Of a DNA stretch of 64,000 nt, positions 26,885 to 34,875 are shown piece after piece (the first letter of the stretch is position 1; each line of letters starts with the position of its first letter). The notes beneath the pieces were generated by a model. It was not told the origin of the DNA and ran no database searches. It saw nothing but the letters and a program-made list of their open reading frames with translations. The translations under genes were made by a program, and so were the position numbers. The stretch spans positions 62,001 to 126,000 of the forward strand of contig JBBAFU010000001.1 of NCBI GenBank assembly GCA_041655275.1, written 5' to 3'. This stretch comes from JAJYRX01 sp041655275. GTDB taxonomy: Bacteria > Pseudomonadota > Gammaproteobacteria > Burkholderiales > Burkholderiaceae_B.

Positions 26885-28486
26885 ATGCATCAGTGCATCC
26901 TTATCTTCGATTGCGGTTCCCGTTTCAGCCAGCTGATCGCACGACGCGTGCGCGATGCCGGCGTCTATTGTGAAATCCACCCGGTCGAACGGGCGGATGC
27001 ACTGCTTGCGGAAGACGCGCCTGATCGCCAGTTGCGTGGCATCATCCTGTCCGGGGTGGATGCCGCCAATGGGCTGCCAACCCTGCCTGTGATTCCGGAG
27101 GCCGTGTTCGAGGCCGGTGTGCCGGTGCTGGCGCTCGGTCTGGGCATGGCCGCCATGCTCCAGGCACTGTCCGGCACGCTGACGGTTCACCCGTCGGGCG
27201 ATACCGAAATCCATCCGGCGCAATGGCGTGCGCGCGGCCATACACGCCTGCTTGACGAGATCGAGGACGAACGCAACGCCCAGGGTCACGGGCTGATCCG
27301 GGTCTGGGCAGCGGCCGGCATGCAGGTAAAAACACTGCCATCCGGTTTTATTGCCATGGCCACCGATCCGCTGGAGCACGTGGTAGCCGTGGCGGATGAA
27401 GAGCGCAGGCTCTACGCCATGCTGGCGCATCCTGAACTCGAGCAGATGACCCGGGGCAGGGCGATCCTGCATCGCTTTGTGCGTGAGATCTGCGGCTGCA
27501 CGGGCGACTGGACCATGGAGCAATACGCGCAGGAGGCCATTGCCCGCATCCGTGAACAGGTTGGCGAGGAAGAAGTCATCCTGGGCCTGTCAGGCGGCGT
27601 AGATTCCTCGGTGGCGGCAGCACTGCTTCACCGGGCCATCGGCACGCAGCTCACCTGCGTCTTCGTCGATCACGGTCTGCTGCGCCAGAACGAGGCGCAA
27701 CAGGTACTGGCCATGTTTGCCGACACGCCCGACATGCAGCTGCGGCATGTTGATGCGAGCGCGGAATTCATGCGCGAGCTGGCGGGCGTCAGCGACCCGG
27801 AAACCAAGCGCAAGATCATCGGTCGCGTCTTTGTGGAAATATTCCAGCAGGAAGCGGCCCGCCTGCCCAATGCCCGCTGGCTGGCGCAGGGCACCATCTA
27901 CCCTGACGTCATCGAGTCGGCCCGCAGCGCTTCGGGTGACAACGTTGCCGTCAAATCGCATCACAATGTCGGTGGGCTGCCCGAAACCCTGAACCTGAGA
28001 CTGATCGAACCCTTGCGCGAGCTATTCAAGGACGAGGTTCGCGCCCTGGGCATCAGTCTGGGGCTGCCGCCCGTCATGGTGCAGCGCCACCCCTTTCCCG
28101 GCCCGGGACTGGGCGTGCGCGTGCTGGGCGAGATCAAGTTTGAATACCTGGAAAAGCTGCGTCGCGCCGACGCCATCTTCATCCAGGAGCTGCGCGAAAC
28201 CGTGGATCCGATCAGGGAGCAATCCTGGTACGCGCTCACCTCACAGGCCTTCGCAGTATTTGTGCCGGTCAAATCCGTCGGTGTGGGCCCGCAAGGACGC
28301 CGTTACGAACACGTCATCGCCTTGCGTGCCATAGAGACCACGGACTTCATGACCGCACGCTGGGCCGAACTGCCATACTCCATGCTCAATCACATCGCCA
28401 CGCGCATCATCACGGAAGTGCCCGGTGTGAGCCGCGTTGTCTATGATATTTCAGGAAAGCCGCCGGCGACGATTGAGTGGGAATGA
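26885..28486 (+). CDS. guaA: GMP synthetase with degenerate glutaminase domain
   Basis: Converts XMP to GMP using ATP and an amino donor. The C-terminal ATP-pyrophosphatase and dimerisation regions look fully functional: PP-loop LGLSGGVDSSVA (about 234), LAQGTIYPDVIES, KSHHNVGGLP, HPFPGPGLGVR and the ending GKPPATIEWE. The N-terminal class I amidotransferase domain (about 1-195) does not: the nucleophile block normally ending GVCYGMQ reads VPVLALGLGMA, so the catalytic Cys is Gly85 (codon GGT, 27137-27139). The ILSGGPES motif is ILSGVDAAN and WMSHGD is VWAAAGM. His182 and Glu184 of the triad remain (AHPELEQ). The frame is open throughout 533 residues. The ATG at 26885 is chosen over a TTG at 26873. 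The enzyme may depend on free ammonia or on a separate glutaminase. Confidence 0.93.
   Translation: MHQCILIFDCGSRFSQLIARRVRDAGVYCEIHPVERADALLAEDAPDRQLRGIILSGVDAANGLPTLPVIPEAVFEAGVPVLALGLGMAAMLQALSGTLTVHPSGDTEIHPAQWRARGHTRLLDEIEDERNAQGHGLIRVWAAAGMQVKTLPSGFIAMATDPLEHVVAVADEERRLYAMLAHPELEQMTRGRAILHRFVREICGCTGDWTMEQYAQEAIARIREQVGEEEVILGLSGGVDSSVAAALLHRAIGTQLTCVFVDHGLLRQNEAQQVLAMFADTPDMQLRHVDASAEFMRELAGVSDPETKRKIIGRVFVEIFQQEAARLPNARWLAQGTIYPDVIESARSASGDNVAVKSHHNVGGLPETLNLRLIEPLRELFKDEVRALGISLGLPPVMVQRHPFPGPGLGVRVLGEIKFEYLEKLRRADAIFIQELRETVDPIREQSWYALTSQAFAVFVPVKSVGVGPQGRRYEHVIALRAIETTDFMTARWAELPYSMLNHIATRIITEVPGVSRVVYDISGKPPATIEWE
28471..28486 (+). other. guaA 3' end, candidate attachment site (left)
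   Basis: The last codons of guaA (IEWE-stop) contain GAGTGGGA (28475-28482), the core shared with 35013-35020. The guaA 3' end is a known integration site for genomic islands, and here the gene content changes abruptly right after the stop. The shared core is short, so this is only a candidate. Confidence 0.35.
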
Positions 28487-28491
28487 TTTGA

Positions 28492-28768
28492 GGTCTGGCA
28501 TCATCCAGCACCCTCAAAACAGGTGGAAAGGAAGAGAGGGCAGGACGGCCACGCCGAGAGCGAATAGAGGTGTGGGCCACGGACAAAGAAAAAGCAGCCA
28601 TCACTGGGTCGGCAGAGGCGGCTGGCATGACCGCGTCAGCCTACCTCCGATCGTTAGCCTTGAACACACCAGTCCGGTCTATGGCCGACCATCATCGAAG
28701 CGATGATGCTGGACTTTCGTAAGCTGCAGCAGGAGGTCAGACTGGCAATAGCCCTGGTGGTGAGGTGA
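28492..28768 (+). pseudogene. Remnant of a MobC/TraJ-like mobilization protein
   Basis: No intact gene lies between guaA and tacA, but an open frame from 28492 reads, without a good start codon, RPRRERIEVWATDKEKAAI and then AEAAGMTASAYLRSLAL and NTPVRSMAD. This is the arrangement seen in ribbon-helix-helix relaxosome accessory proteins (MobC, RP4 TraJ). The frame closes at about 28722; shifted by one base it continues as IIEAMMLDFRKLQQEVR and stops at 28768. Start loss plus a frameshift make it a relic. It points to past mobilization of the region after guaA. Assignment is by visual resemblance only. Confidence 0.5.
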
Positions 28769-28799
28769 TGACACTCTGCGGTTGAACTGCAGTACGTCG

Positions 28800-28828
28800 T
28801 TAAGTGTCGCACTACTGTACGGTATAAT
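28800..28828 (+). promoter_or_regulatory. Predicted promoter of the tacAT operon
   Basis: A perfect -10 TATAAT (28823-28828) with a weak -35 TTAAGT (28800-28805) at 17 bases. The -10 is embedded in a dyad (28816-28836), the normal layout for an autorepressed toxin-antitoxin operon. Confidence 0.6.
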
Positions 28829-28836
28829 CGCGTACA
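28816..28836. promoter_or_regulatory. Dyad operator over the tacAT -10 box
   Basis: Perfect inverted repeat TGTACG (28816-28821) and CGTACA (28831-28836) with a 9-base spacer that contains most of the -10 box. A ribbon-helix-helix antitoxin bound here, alone or with the toxin, would block polymerase. The TacA start codon is 15 bases downstream of the dyad. Confidence 0.6.
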
Positions 28837-28851
28837 AAATGGAGATCAATT

Positions 28852-29124
28852 ATGGCAGTTGCTGCTGCACGCCTGGATTTTCGCCTTGAACCGCGTGACA
28901 AAGAGCGTATTACCAAGGCCGCCGCCCTACGTGGCTTGCCGGTGTCGTCTTTTGTCCGCGATGCTGTCTTGCGCGAAGCGGATGCCGCCATTGCAGCGGA
29001 TACCGTTGCCATCCTGTCAGCAGCAGAATCACGGCGTTTCCTGGCGGCACTGGATGCCCCGTTTCAACCCAATGACCGCTTGAAGGCCGCGATGGATGCC
29101 GCAGCCGCTTTGGGGCGGCGTTGA
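28852..29124 (+). CDS. tacA: TacA-type antitoxin (DUF1778, ribbon-helix-helix)
   Basis: Antitoxin of a TacA-TacT (DUF1778-GNAT) module, 90 residues. The N-terminal ribbon-helix-helix DNA-binding part reads ARLDFRLEPRDKERITKAA followed by SSFVRDAVLREAD. The C-terminal tail LAALDAPFQPNDRLKAAMDA is the toxin-neutralising region, typical in its F-x-P-N-x-x-L motif. GGAG stands 8 bases before the ATG. The toxin gene starts 4 bases after the stop. It probably represses its own promoter through the dyad overlapping the -10 box. Confidence 0.92.
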   Translation: MAVAAARLDFRLEPRDKERITKAAALRGLPVSSFVRDAVLREADAAIAADTVAILSAAESRRFLAALDAPFQPNDRLKAAMDAAAALGRR

Positions 29125-29127
29125 TCC

Positions 29128-29616
29128 ATGGCGCTGACCTTCGTTGTCCTGGATGGGCAACGCCATGACCGCGCGGGGTTTTCTTGTGGTGTCGCGGCAC
29201 TGGACGACTATCTGCGTCGTCGGGCCGGGCAACATCAGCGTGACGGTATCGCGACGACGCATGTCCTGATCGACGACGCGGACCCCACGCGGATTCTGGG
29301 CTATTGTTCACTGTCGGCGGCACAACTTCATCTGCAGGAGATGAGCGACCAGGATCGCAGGCGCTTGCCCGCGTATCCGGTGCCTGCAATACGGATGGGA
29401 CGTTTGGCCGTGTCTCGAGCGCAGCAGGGTAAAGGGTATGGCCAGTTGTTGTTGGGCCATGCCGTGAATCTAACAGTGGCCGTGCGGCAAACGATGGGTG
29501 TACGGGTGCTGATCGTCGACGCAAAGGACGCAAAGGTCGCCACGTTTTACGAAGGCTTTGGCTTTCGACGTACGACCAGCACAGCGCTGACACTCTGTTT
29601 GGCGGTGTCGGCGTGA
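29128..29616 (+). CDS. tacT: TacT-type GNAT acetyltransferase toxin
   Basis: Toxin of the pair; enzymes of this family acetylate the amino group of aminoacyl-tRNAs and stop translation until the antitoxin or a peptidyl-tRNA hydrolase relieves it. The 162 residues show the GNAT plan: FSCGVAALDDYLRRRAGQHQ at the N-terminus (typical of TacT/AtaT), beta-4 with RMGRLAVSRAQQGKGYGQLL (acetyl-CoA loop Q-x-G-K-G-x-G), and the catalytic Tyr in VATFYEGFGFRRT near residue 145. The frame is intact, so the module is probably active. Confidence 0.92.
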   Translation: MALTFVVLDGQRHDRAGFSCGVAALDDYLRRRAGQHQRDGIATTHVLIDDADPTRILGYCSLSAAQLHLQEMSDQDRRRLPAYPVPAIRMGRLAVSRAQQGKGYGQLLLGHAVNLTVAVRQTMGVRVLIVDAKDAKVATFYEGFGFRRTTSTALTLCLAVSA

Positions 29617-29671
29617 TGCCGTCATTCAGACGCCCTTGTGTGTCGTCATCTAAAACAGGAGAACGCTGATC

Positions 29672-31483
29672 ATGACGGCGCTCAGCTTCAAGGGGAAAGA
29701 ATTTGTCTACAACCACCACCTGGCTGTGCCGTTTCGGCCTTTGGTGCCCCACCCGGACAAGGGGATAGGCCCGGCCTCGCTGGATGGCAACTTGATTATT
29801 CAGGGTGATAACCTGCATGCGCTCAAAGCGCTGTTGCCGTATTACGCCGGTAAGGTGGATTGTATTTTCATTGATCCGCCGTACAACACGGGCAATGAAG
29901 GGTGGAGTTATAACGACAACGTCAACGCACCCATGATTCGGGAGTGGTTGAACAACAATCCAATTGGCATTGAGGACGGCCTGCGGCACGATAAGTGGTG
30001 TGCCATGATGTGGCCGAGGCTGCGGTTGCTCTATGAAATTCTCGCGGAGAACGGTAGCTTGTGGGTAACTTTGGATGACAATGAAGCTCACCGAGCGAAG
30101 TTGATGTTAGATGAGATTTTCGGTGAGCCTGGGTTCGATGCAGATATTATCTGGCAGAAAAAATACACTGTGGCAGCTGATCATACAGGGATTGCTCCTA
30201 TGCATGATCACATTCTTGTATATTCGAAGTCAGCGTGGCGTCGTAACAAGTTGGAAAGGCTTGAAGGAAAGGATGCGGCATATCGTTTTGAAGACGAAAA
30301 AGGTGTATTTCGCGTAAGTGATTACACGTGCAATAAAAGTGCTGATGAAAGGCCGAATTTATATTATCCGATTACGAATCCAAATACTGGTCAGGAATGC
30401 TGGCCCAATCGAACTCGTGTTTGGGGATATGGGCCGGAGGCGCATGCTGAAAACGAAGCAAATCGGCTTGTGTGGTGGGGGGTAGATGGAAAATCTAGTA
30501 CGCCGGCCTTCAAGCGTTATCGCCATCTTTTGAAGGATGGTGGGAAAATAGTTCCTGGAACTTTGTGGAACTGGGAGTTTGCTGGCCATACTGATCTTGC
30601 AAGAAAAGAGCTTCTTCAGGTCTTGCCAGATATGGATCCGCGTGATGCAACGATTACGCCCAAGCCGACCAGTCTAATAGGCCGAGTTTTGGAAGTTGCC
30701 ACGCATAGAAATTCATTGATTCTCGATAGCTTCGCCGGGTCGGGGTCCACGGCGCATGCGGTCCTAGAGGCGAACAAGCGCGATGGTGGAAATCGTCAAT
30801 TTATCTTGGTTGAGATGGAGGACTATGCAGATCGTCTGACGGCTGAACGCGTCCGCCGTGCTATCAACGGCTACGACTTCCAAGGCATAAAGAAAACTGA
30901 ATTGCTGCGCGAACGTCTGACGTTTTCAAAGCTCAAATCTCCCGAACAGCTTTTGCACCAAATCGAAGGTATTGAAAACCTGCAAGGCCATGAGTTCGAC
31001 CGCATCAAAAAAGAAGTCAAAGGCGGCGAACTCATCGTCACGGGAGAGAAGAAGGTTGAAAGCAGGGCAGAGGGCCTGGGCGGCACCTTTACCTATTGCA
31101 CCCTGGGTGAGCCCATTGAGCTAGACAAAATCCTCACCGGTGCAGATTTGCCTGCCTATGACAGCCTGGGTGCTGTGTTGTTCAATATGGCAACCAGCCA
31201 GGTCTTGGACCCGGCGGCTGTGCATGAATCCGATTTTTATTTGGGCGATACGGGCAGCCGGCAGGTGTGGTTGATCTACAAGCCCGATCTGGAATGGCTG
31301 AAGTCGCCGGAAGCGGCTTTGACCTTGTCGCGCGCCCGGGCTGTCGCCGCGTCAGCTCCCGAAAAGCGGCATCTGGTGTTTGCCCCCGCACGATACGTTA
31401 GCCAGAAGATGCTGGACGAGCAGAACTTGCCGGTTGAATTCGTACCGCTGCCCTTCGCCTTGTATCGCATCGACCGGAGCTGA
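29672..31483 (+). CDS. mod: Type III restriction-modification methyltransferase (Mod)
   Basis: DNA adenine-N6 methyltransferase and specificity subunit of a Type III restriction system. In 603 residues motif IV DPPYNTGNEGWSYND (about 68) comes before motif I FAGSGSTAHAVLEAN (about 353), the beta-class order. The target-recognition domain lies between them and is encoded by clearly AT-richer DNA (roughly 30050-30750) than both flanks, a sign of domain exchange. The C-terminal part (from about 400) contacts Res. AGGAGAA precedes the ATG. The res start is 4 bases after the stop. Confidence 0.93.
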   Translation: MTALSFKGKEFVYNHHLAVPFRPLVPHPDKGIGPASLDGNLIIQGDNLHALKALLPYYAGKVDCIFIDPPYNTGNEGWSYNDNVNAPMIREWLNNNPIGIEDGLRHDKWCAMMWPRLRLLYEILAENGSLWVTLDDNEAHRAKLMLDEIFGEPGFDADIIWQKKYTVAADHTGIAPMHDHILVYSKSAWRRNKLERLEGKDAAYRFEDEKGVFRVSDYTCNKSADERPNLYYPITNPNTGQECWPNRTRVWGYGPEAHAENEANRLVWWGVDGKSSTPAFKRYRHLLKDGGKIVPGTLWNWEFAGHTDLARKELLQVLPDMDPRDATITPKPTSLIGRVLEVATHRNSLILDSFAGSGSTAHAVLEANKRDGGNRQFILVEMEDYADRLTAERVRRAINGYDFQGIKKTELLRERLTFSKLKSPEQLLHQIEGIENLQGHEFDRIKKEVKGGELIVTGEKKVESRAEGLGGTFTYCTLGEPIELDKILTGADLPAYDSLGAVLFNMATSQVLDPAAVHESDFYLGDTGSRQVWLIYKPDLEWLKSPEAALTLSRARAVAASAPEKRHLVFAPARYVSQKMLDEQNLPVEFVPLPFALYRIDRS

Positions 31484-31487
31484 CCTC

Positions 31488-34103
31488 ATGTTTCGTCAGT
31501 TGGATTATCAGGACCGGGTACTGGATGCCTTGGATGCCTACCTGGATGCCTTGAACGAGAAGAAGGGCAGGGCTGATCGGGTAGCAGAATTTGCGCTGCG
31601 TGAACCGGACCTGGCATTGCCAATTCCAGATTTTGCCAAGGAAGCTTGGGATATCCTGAAGGATCAAGGCAGACTGCCGGGTTCACGATCTGCTATCCCG
31701 TTTTCACCTCGTATGGATGGGCGTGGCAGGCCGGTGCCTGACGTGGTACTGAAAGTGCCCACCGGTGGTGGCAAAACCTGGCTGGCCGTGGCCGGGGTGT
31801 CTCGCATCATGGGGCAGTATCTGCGTAGCAATGCGGGGTTTGTGCTGTGGATCGTTCCCAATGAGGCGATCTATACCCAGACGCTCAAGCACTTCAAGGA
31901 TCGCCAGCATCCCTATCGGCAGGCCCTGGACCGCGCGGCAGCGGGTGCCGACCGGGTCATCATCATGGAAAAGACGGATCGCCTGGATGCCCGTGATGTG
32001 GAAAGCCATTTGTGTGTGATGCTGCTGATGCTGCAGTCGTCCAACCGGCAGAATAAAGAATCGCTAAAGATATTCCAGGATCGGGGGGATGTGCATGGCT
32101 TCTTCCCGCCGGAAGGCGAACAGCAGGCTCACCATGCGGCGATTCAGGCCACGCCTAATCTGGATGCTTACCAGGGCATGTTCCCGATGGTGAAGGATTC
32201 ACTGGGTAACGCGCTGCGCTTGATCCGGCCTGTGGTGGTGCTGGACGAGGGCCATAAGGCGATTTCTGATTTGGCCTTTGAAACCCTGTACGGCTTTAAT
32301 CCCAGTTTTGTGCTGGAACTGTCGGCGACGCCGCAGGATGTTCAACCGCGCGGTGGCCGAAACCCCAGGCCGGGGCGTTATGCAAACATCCTGGTCGAGG
32401 TCACAGGCCGAGAACTGGATCGAGAGGGCATGATCAAAATGCCGCTGAATCTCGAACCCAGGCAAGGCACCGATTGGCGGGCGACGCTGAATGCGGCACT
32501 GGATCGTCTGAACAGCCTGGCTAGAGATGCTGACCGGCTGCGGGCCGATACGGGGCGTACGATTCGCCCGATCCTGCTGGTGCAGGTGGAACGCACGGGA
32601 CGCGACCAGCGCGAAAGCCATCACATCCACGCCGATGATGTGAAAGAGTGGTTGATCACGGCAGGCTTTGATGACGCCGAGATTGCGATCAAGACGGCGG
32701 AACAGAACGACCTGGCCAATCCCGAAAATCAGGATTTGTTGTCACCCACCAATCGCGTCCGGGTCATCATCACCAAACAGGCTTTGCAGGAAGGTTGGGA
32801 TTGCCCCTTCGCCTATATCTTGTGCAGCCTGGCTGCGAGTTCCAACCAGAAGGCCATGACGCAGTTGGTGGGCCGTATTCTGCGCCAGCCGTATGCGTTG
32901 AAGACAGGCGTGGATGCGCTGGATGAGTGCTACGTGATCACGCACCATGCCGCAACCAAGGACGTTGTGCAGGCCATCAAAACGGGCCTGGAGCAAGACG
33001 GCCTGGGCGATCTGGTGCTGCAGGTCTCCCAGCAGGATATGCAAGGTGAGGGGTTGACGGCGCGATCCATTCAACGGCGGCCGACCTTTTCCAGGACTGA
33101 GATTTATCTGCCCAAAGTTCTCCAAGTGAATGGTCAAGACATCCGGGAACTGGACTACGAAACTGATGTGCTGGCCAAAATTGATTGGCGCGACTTCGAC
33201 CCGAAGGAGATTGCCGATGGCATCCCGGAAAACGCTCAGGCAGCAGAGAACCAACTGCAACGTATTCAGCTGGCCGAGGACGGTGACGAGCTGCTGACCA
33301 ATAGCCCTGTCGCCAGCAACCAGGAGTCTCTGGCCTTCGACCCCGCCTACACGGTGCGGCTGGTTTCTGATTTGGTGCCCAATCCGTTTGTTGCGCGTGA
33401 AATCGTTGGCAAAGTGGTGACGCGTCTGCGTGCGCGTGGGTTTGACAGCACCAGACTGGGCAAGCTGGCCAGCCTGATTGCCCAGGAATTGCGTAAGGGC
33501 CTGGATACGGCGCAAAGCAGACTGGCTGAAGCCGTTTTCAAGCGTGAGGTGGCACAGGGCCATATCCAGTTTCGTCTGCGTCTGGATGGCCGCAACTGGA
33601 AGATGCCAAGCACCATGGCGACGATGCAGGCCGAGGGTGCCCGGCAGTTGCTGGGGCAGGATGGCGGCGCGTTGCGGCAAAGCCTGTTTGCGCCCGTATA
33701 TGAGGCAGAGCTGAACCAGGAAGAACGTGAGGTGGCCGTCTATTTGGATGCTGCCGAGACACTGTCTTGGTGGCACAGAAACGTGGCCCGGCAACAATAT
33801 GGCTTGCAGGGCTGGAAGCGTGCCAAGATTTACCCTGATTTCATCTTTGCCGTGCAGCAAGAAGGCAGTGCGCAGCGAATCGTGGCACTGGAAACCAAGG
33901 GCGATCAACTTAGCGGTAACCTGGATACCACCTACAAGCGCGAATTGCTGGATTTCCTGTCGAGCAATTTCCAGTGGAACACTGCGTCTGCGGTAGGCAA
34001 CCTGGAGTTGGTCGGCACGGACACTACGGTGGAAGGCACTCTGATCCTGATGAGCGAGTGGAAGGCCAAGCTGCCAGCCTACCTGGGGAAACGGCCGGTA
34101 TGA
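31488..34103 (+). CDS. res: Type III restriction endonuclease subunit (Res)
   Basis: ATP-dependent translocase and nuclease that, with Mod, cuts DNA between two unmethylated head-to-head sites. The 871 residues show superfamily 2 helicase motifs: Walker A PTGGGKT (91-97), motif II VVLDEGHKA (about 250), motif III LELSATPQD (about 277) and motif VI QLVGRILRQP (about 457). The C-terminal nuclease reads YPDFIF ... IVALETKGDQL (about 781-803), a PD-ExK site. The ATG at 31488 lies 4 bases after mod; longer in-frame readings run back into mod. Its stop overlaps the kinase gene by 4 bases. Confidence 0.93.
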   Translation: MFRQLDYQDRVLDALDAYLDALNEKKGRADRVAEFALREPDLALPIPDFAKEAWDILKDQGRLPGSRSAIPFSPRMDGRGRPVPDVVLKVPTGGGKTWLAVAGVSRIMGQYLRSNAGFVLWIVPNEAIYTQTLKHFKDRQHPYRQALDRAAAGADRVIIMEKTDRLDARDVESHLCVMLLMLQSSNRQNKESLKIFQDRGDVHGFFPPEGEQQAHHAAIQATPNLDAYQGMFPMVKDSLGNALRLIRPVVVLDEGHKAISDLAFETLYGFNPSFVLELSATPQDVQPRGGRNPRPGRYANILVEVTGRELDREGMIKMPLNLEPRQGTDWRATLNAALDRLNSLARDADRLRADTGRTIRPILLVQVERTGRDQRESHHIHADDVKEWLITAGFDDAEIAIKTAEQNDLANPENQDLLSPTNRVRVIITKQALQEGWDCPFAYILCSLAASSNQKAMTQLVGRILRQPYALKTGVDALDECYVITHHAATKDVVQAIKTGLEQDGLGDLVLQVSQQDMQGEGLTARSIQRRPTFSRTEIYLPKVLQVNGQDIRELDYETDVLAKIDWRDFDPKEIADGIPENAQAAENQLQRIQLAEDGDELLTNSPVASNQESLAFDPAYTVRLVSDLVPNPFVAREIVGKVVTRLRARGFDSTRLGKLASLIAQELRKGLDTAQSRLAEAVFKREVAQGHIQFRLRLDGRNWKMPSTMATMQAEGARQLLGQDGGALRQSLFAPVYEAELNQEEREVAVYLDAAETLSWWHRNVARQQYGLQGWKRAKIYPDFIFAVQQEGSAQRIVALETKGDQLSGNLDTTYKRELLDFLSSNFQWNTASAVGNLELVGTDTTVEGTLILMSEWKAKLPAYLGKRPV

Positions 34104-34681
34104 TTGTGAGGCCCACCTGCTGGATCATCGCTGGCCCCAATGGTGCGGGGAAAACGACCTTTGCACTGGACTATCTTCCGTCCGTAGTTCAGTGCGAGAC
34201 GTTCATCAACGCAGACTTGATCGCTGCCGGGCTGTCACCGCTAAATCCCGAGCGTGAGCAGCTGGCCGCCTCCAGGCTGTATCTGGCAGAAATCGATCGC
34301 TGTGAACGGGCACGCCAGGATTTTGCCTTTGAGACAACTCTGTCTGGGCGCGGCTATCTGCGATTGGTGGATCGCCTGATGCAGAGTGGATGGCGGGTGG
34401 AGATGTCGTACCTGGCACTGCCCAACGTACAGCTATCTCATGACCGCGTGGCCGAGCGAGTCGCACATGGCGGCCACAACATCCCGGCGCAGGCGATTGA
34501 ACGGCGTTTCGCCCGCAGCCTGTACAATCTGTTTGAGCTCTATGCTCCCAGAGTCACCTTGACGCGCTGTTACCTGAACAGCCTGGATGATCCAGTCCTT
34601 GTGTTTACTCAGCAAGGGAATCATGTTGAAATTTTCGATGGTGCCGTCTACCGGCACTTACGCAGTGAGGCGGGCCTATGA
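34100..34681 (+). CDS. Zeta-toxin-like P-loop kinase/ATPase
   Basis: A 193-residue AAA/kinase-type protein resembling the zeta toxin family, whose members phosphorylate UDP-sugars or other small molecules. The P-loop is WIIAGPNGAGKTTFALDYL (8-26), then INADLIAAGLSPL, FAFETTLSGRGYLRLVD (a likely substrate loop), and the arginine-rich lid RVAERVAHGGHNIP and ERRFARSLYNL. The ATG overlaps the res stop (ATGA), and the 65-residue gene overlaps its end, so all four genes form one coupled unit. This suggests a role in defence or a toxin-antitoxin pair captured with the restriction system. Enzymatic activity is not known. Confidence 0.8.
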   Translation: MIVRPTCWIIAGPNGAGKTTFALDYLPSVVQCETFINADLIAAGLSPLNPEREQLAASRLYLAEIDRCERARQDFAFETTLSGRGYLRLVDRLMQSGWRVEMSYLALPNVQLSHDRVAERVAHGGHNIPAQAIERRFARSLYNLFELYAPRVTLTRCYLNSLDDPVLVFTQQGNHVEIFDGAVYRHLRSEAGL

Positions 34682-34875
34682 CTTCCCAACCCCAATACGA
34701 TGAAGAGACACGCAAGGCACTGGAAAGTCTGCGGAATTCCGTGGCCAAGGCGTTGGATCGCAAGCGCCGCCTGGGTCAGTACGCTGTGGTGTGGAAGGAC
34801 GGGAAAACTGTCTATATTGGGCCGAATCCACCGGAGGCCAAGCCACCGGTGCGGGCTGGTTCTGTGCGACGTTGA
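34678..34875 (+). CDS. Small partner protein of the zeta-like kinase, possible antitoxin
   Basis: A 65-residue, basic, soluble protein: a helical N-terminus (EETRKALESLRNSVAKALDR), then a short strand pair AVVWKDGKTVYIGPNPP and a disordered tail. Small proteins of this kind recur directly downstream of zeta-like kinases, overlapping them by 4 bases as here. An antitoxin or activity modulator would fit, but there is no direct evidence. It ends the restriction-modification operon. Confidence 0.65.
   Translation: MTSQPQYDEETRKALESLRNSVAKALDRKRRLGQYAVVWKDGKTVYIGPNPPEAKPPVRAGSVRR

Noticed and set aside
28437..28706. An 89-codon frame at the guaA end
   Set aside because: Overlaps the end of guaA in another frame; the better reading of the same DNA is the MobC/TraJ-like relic.
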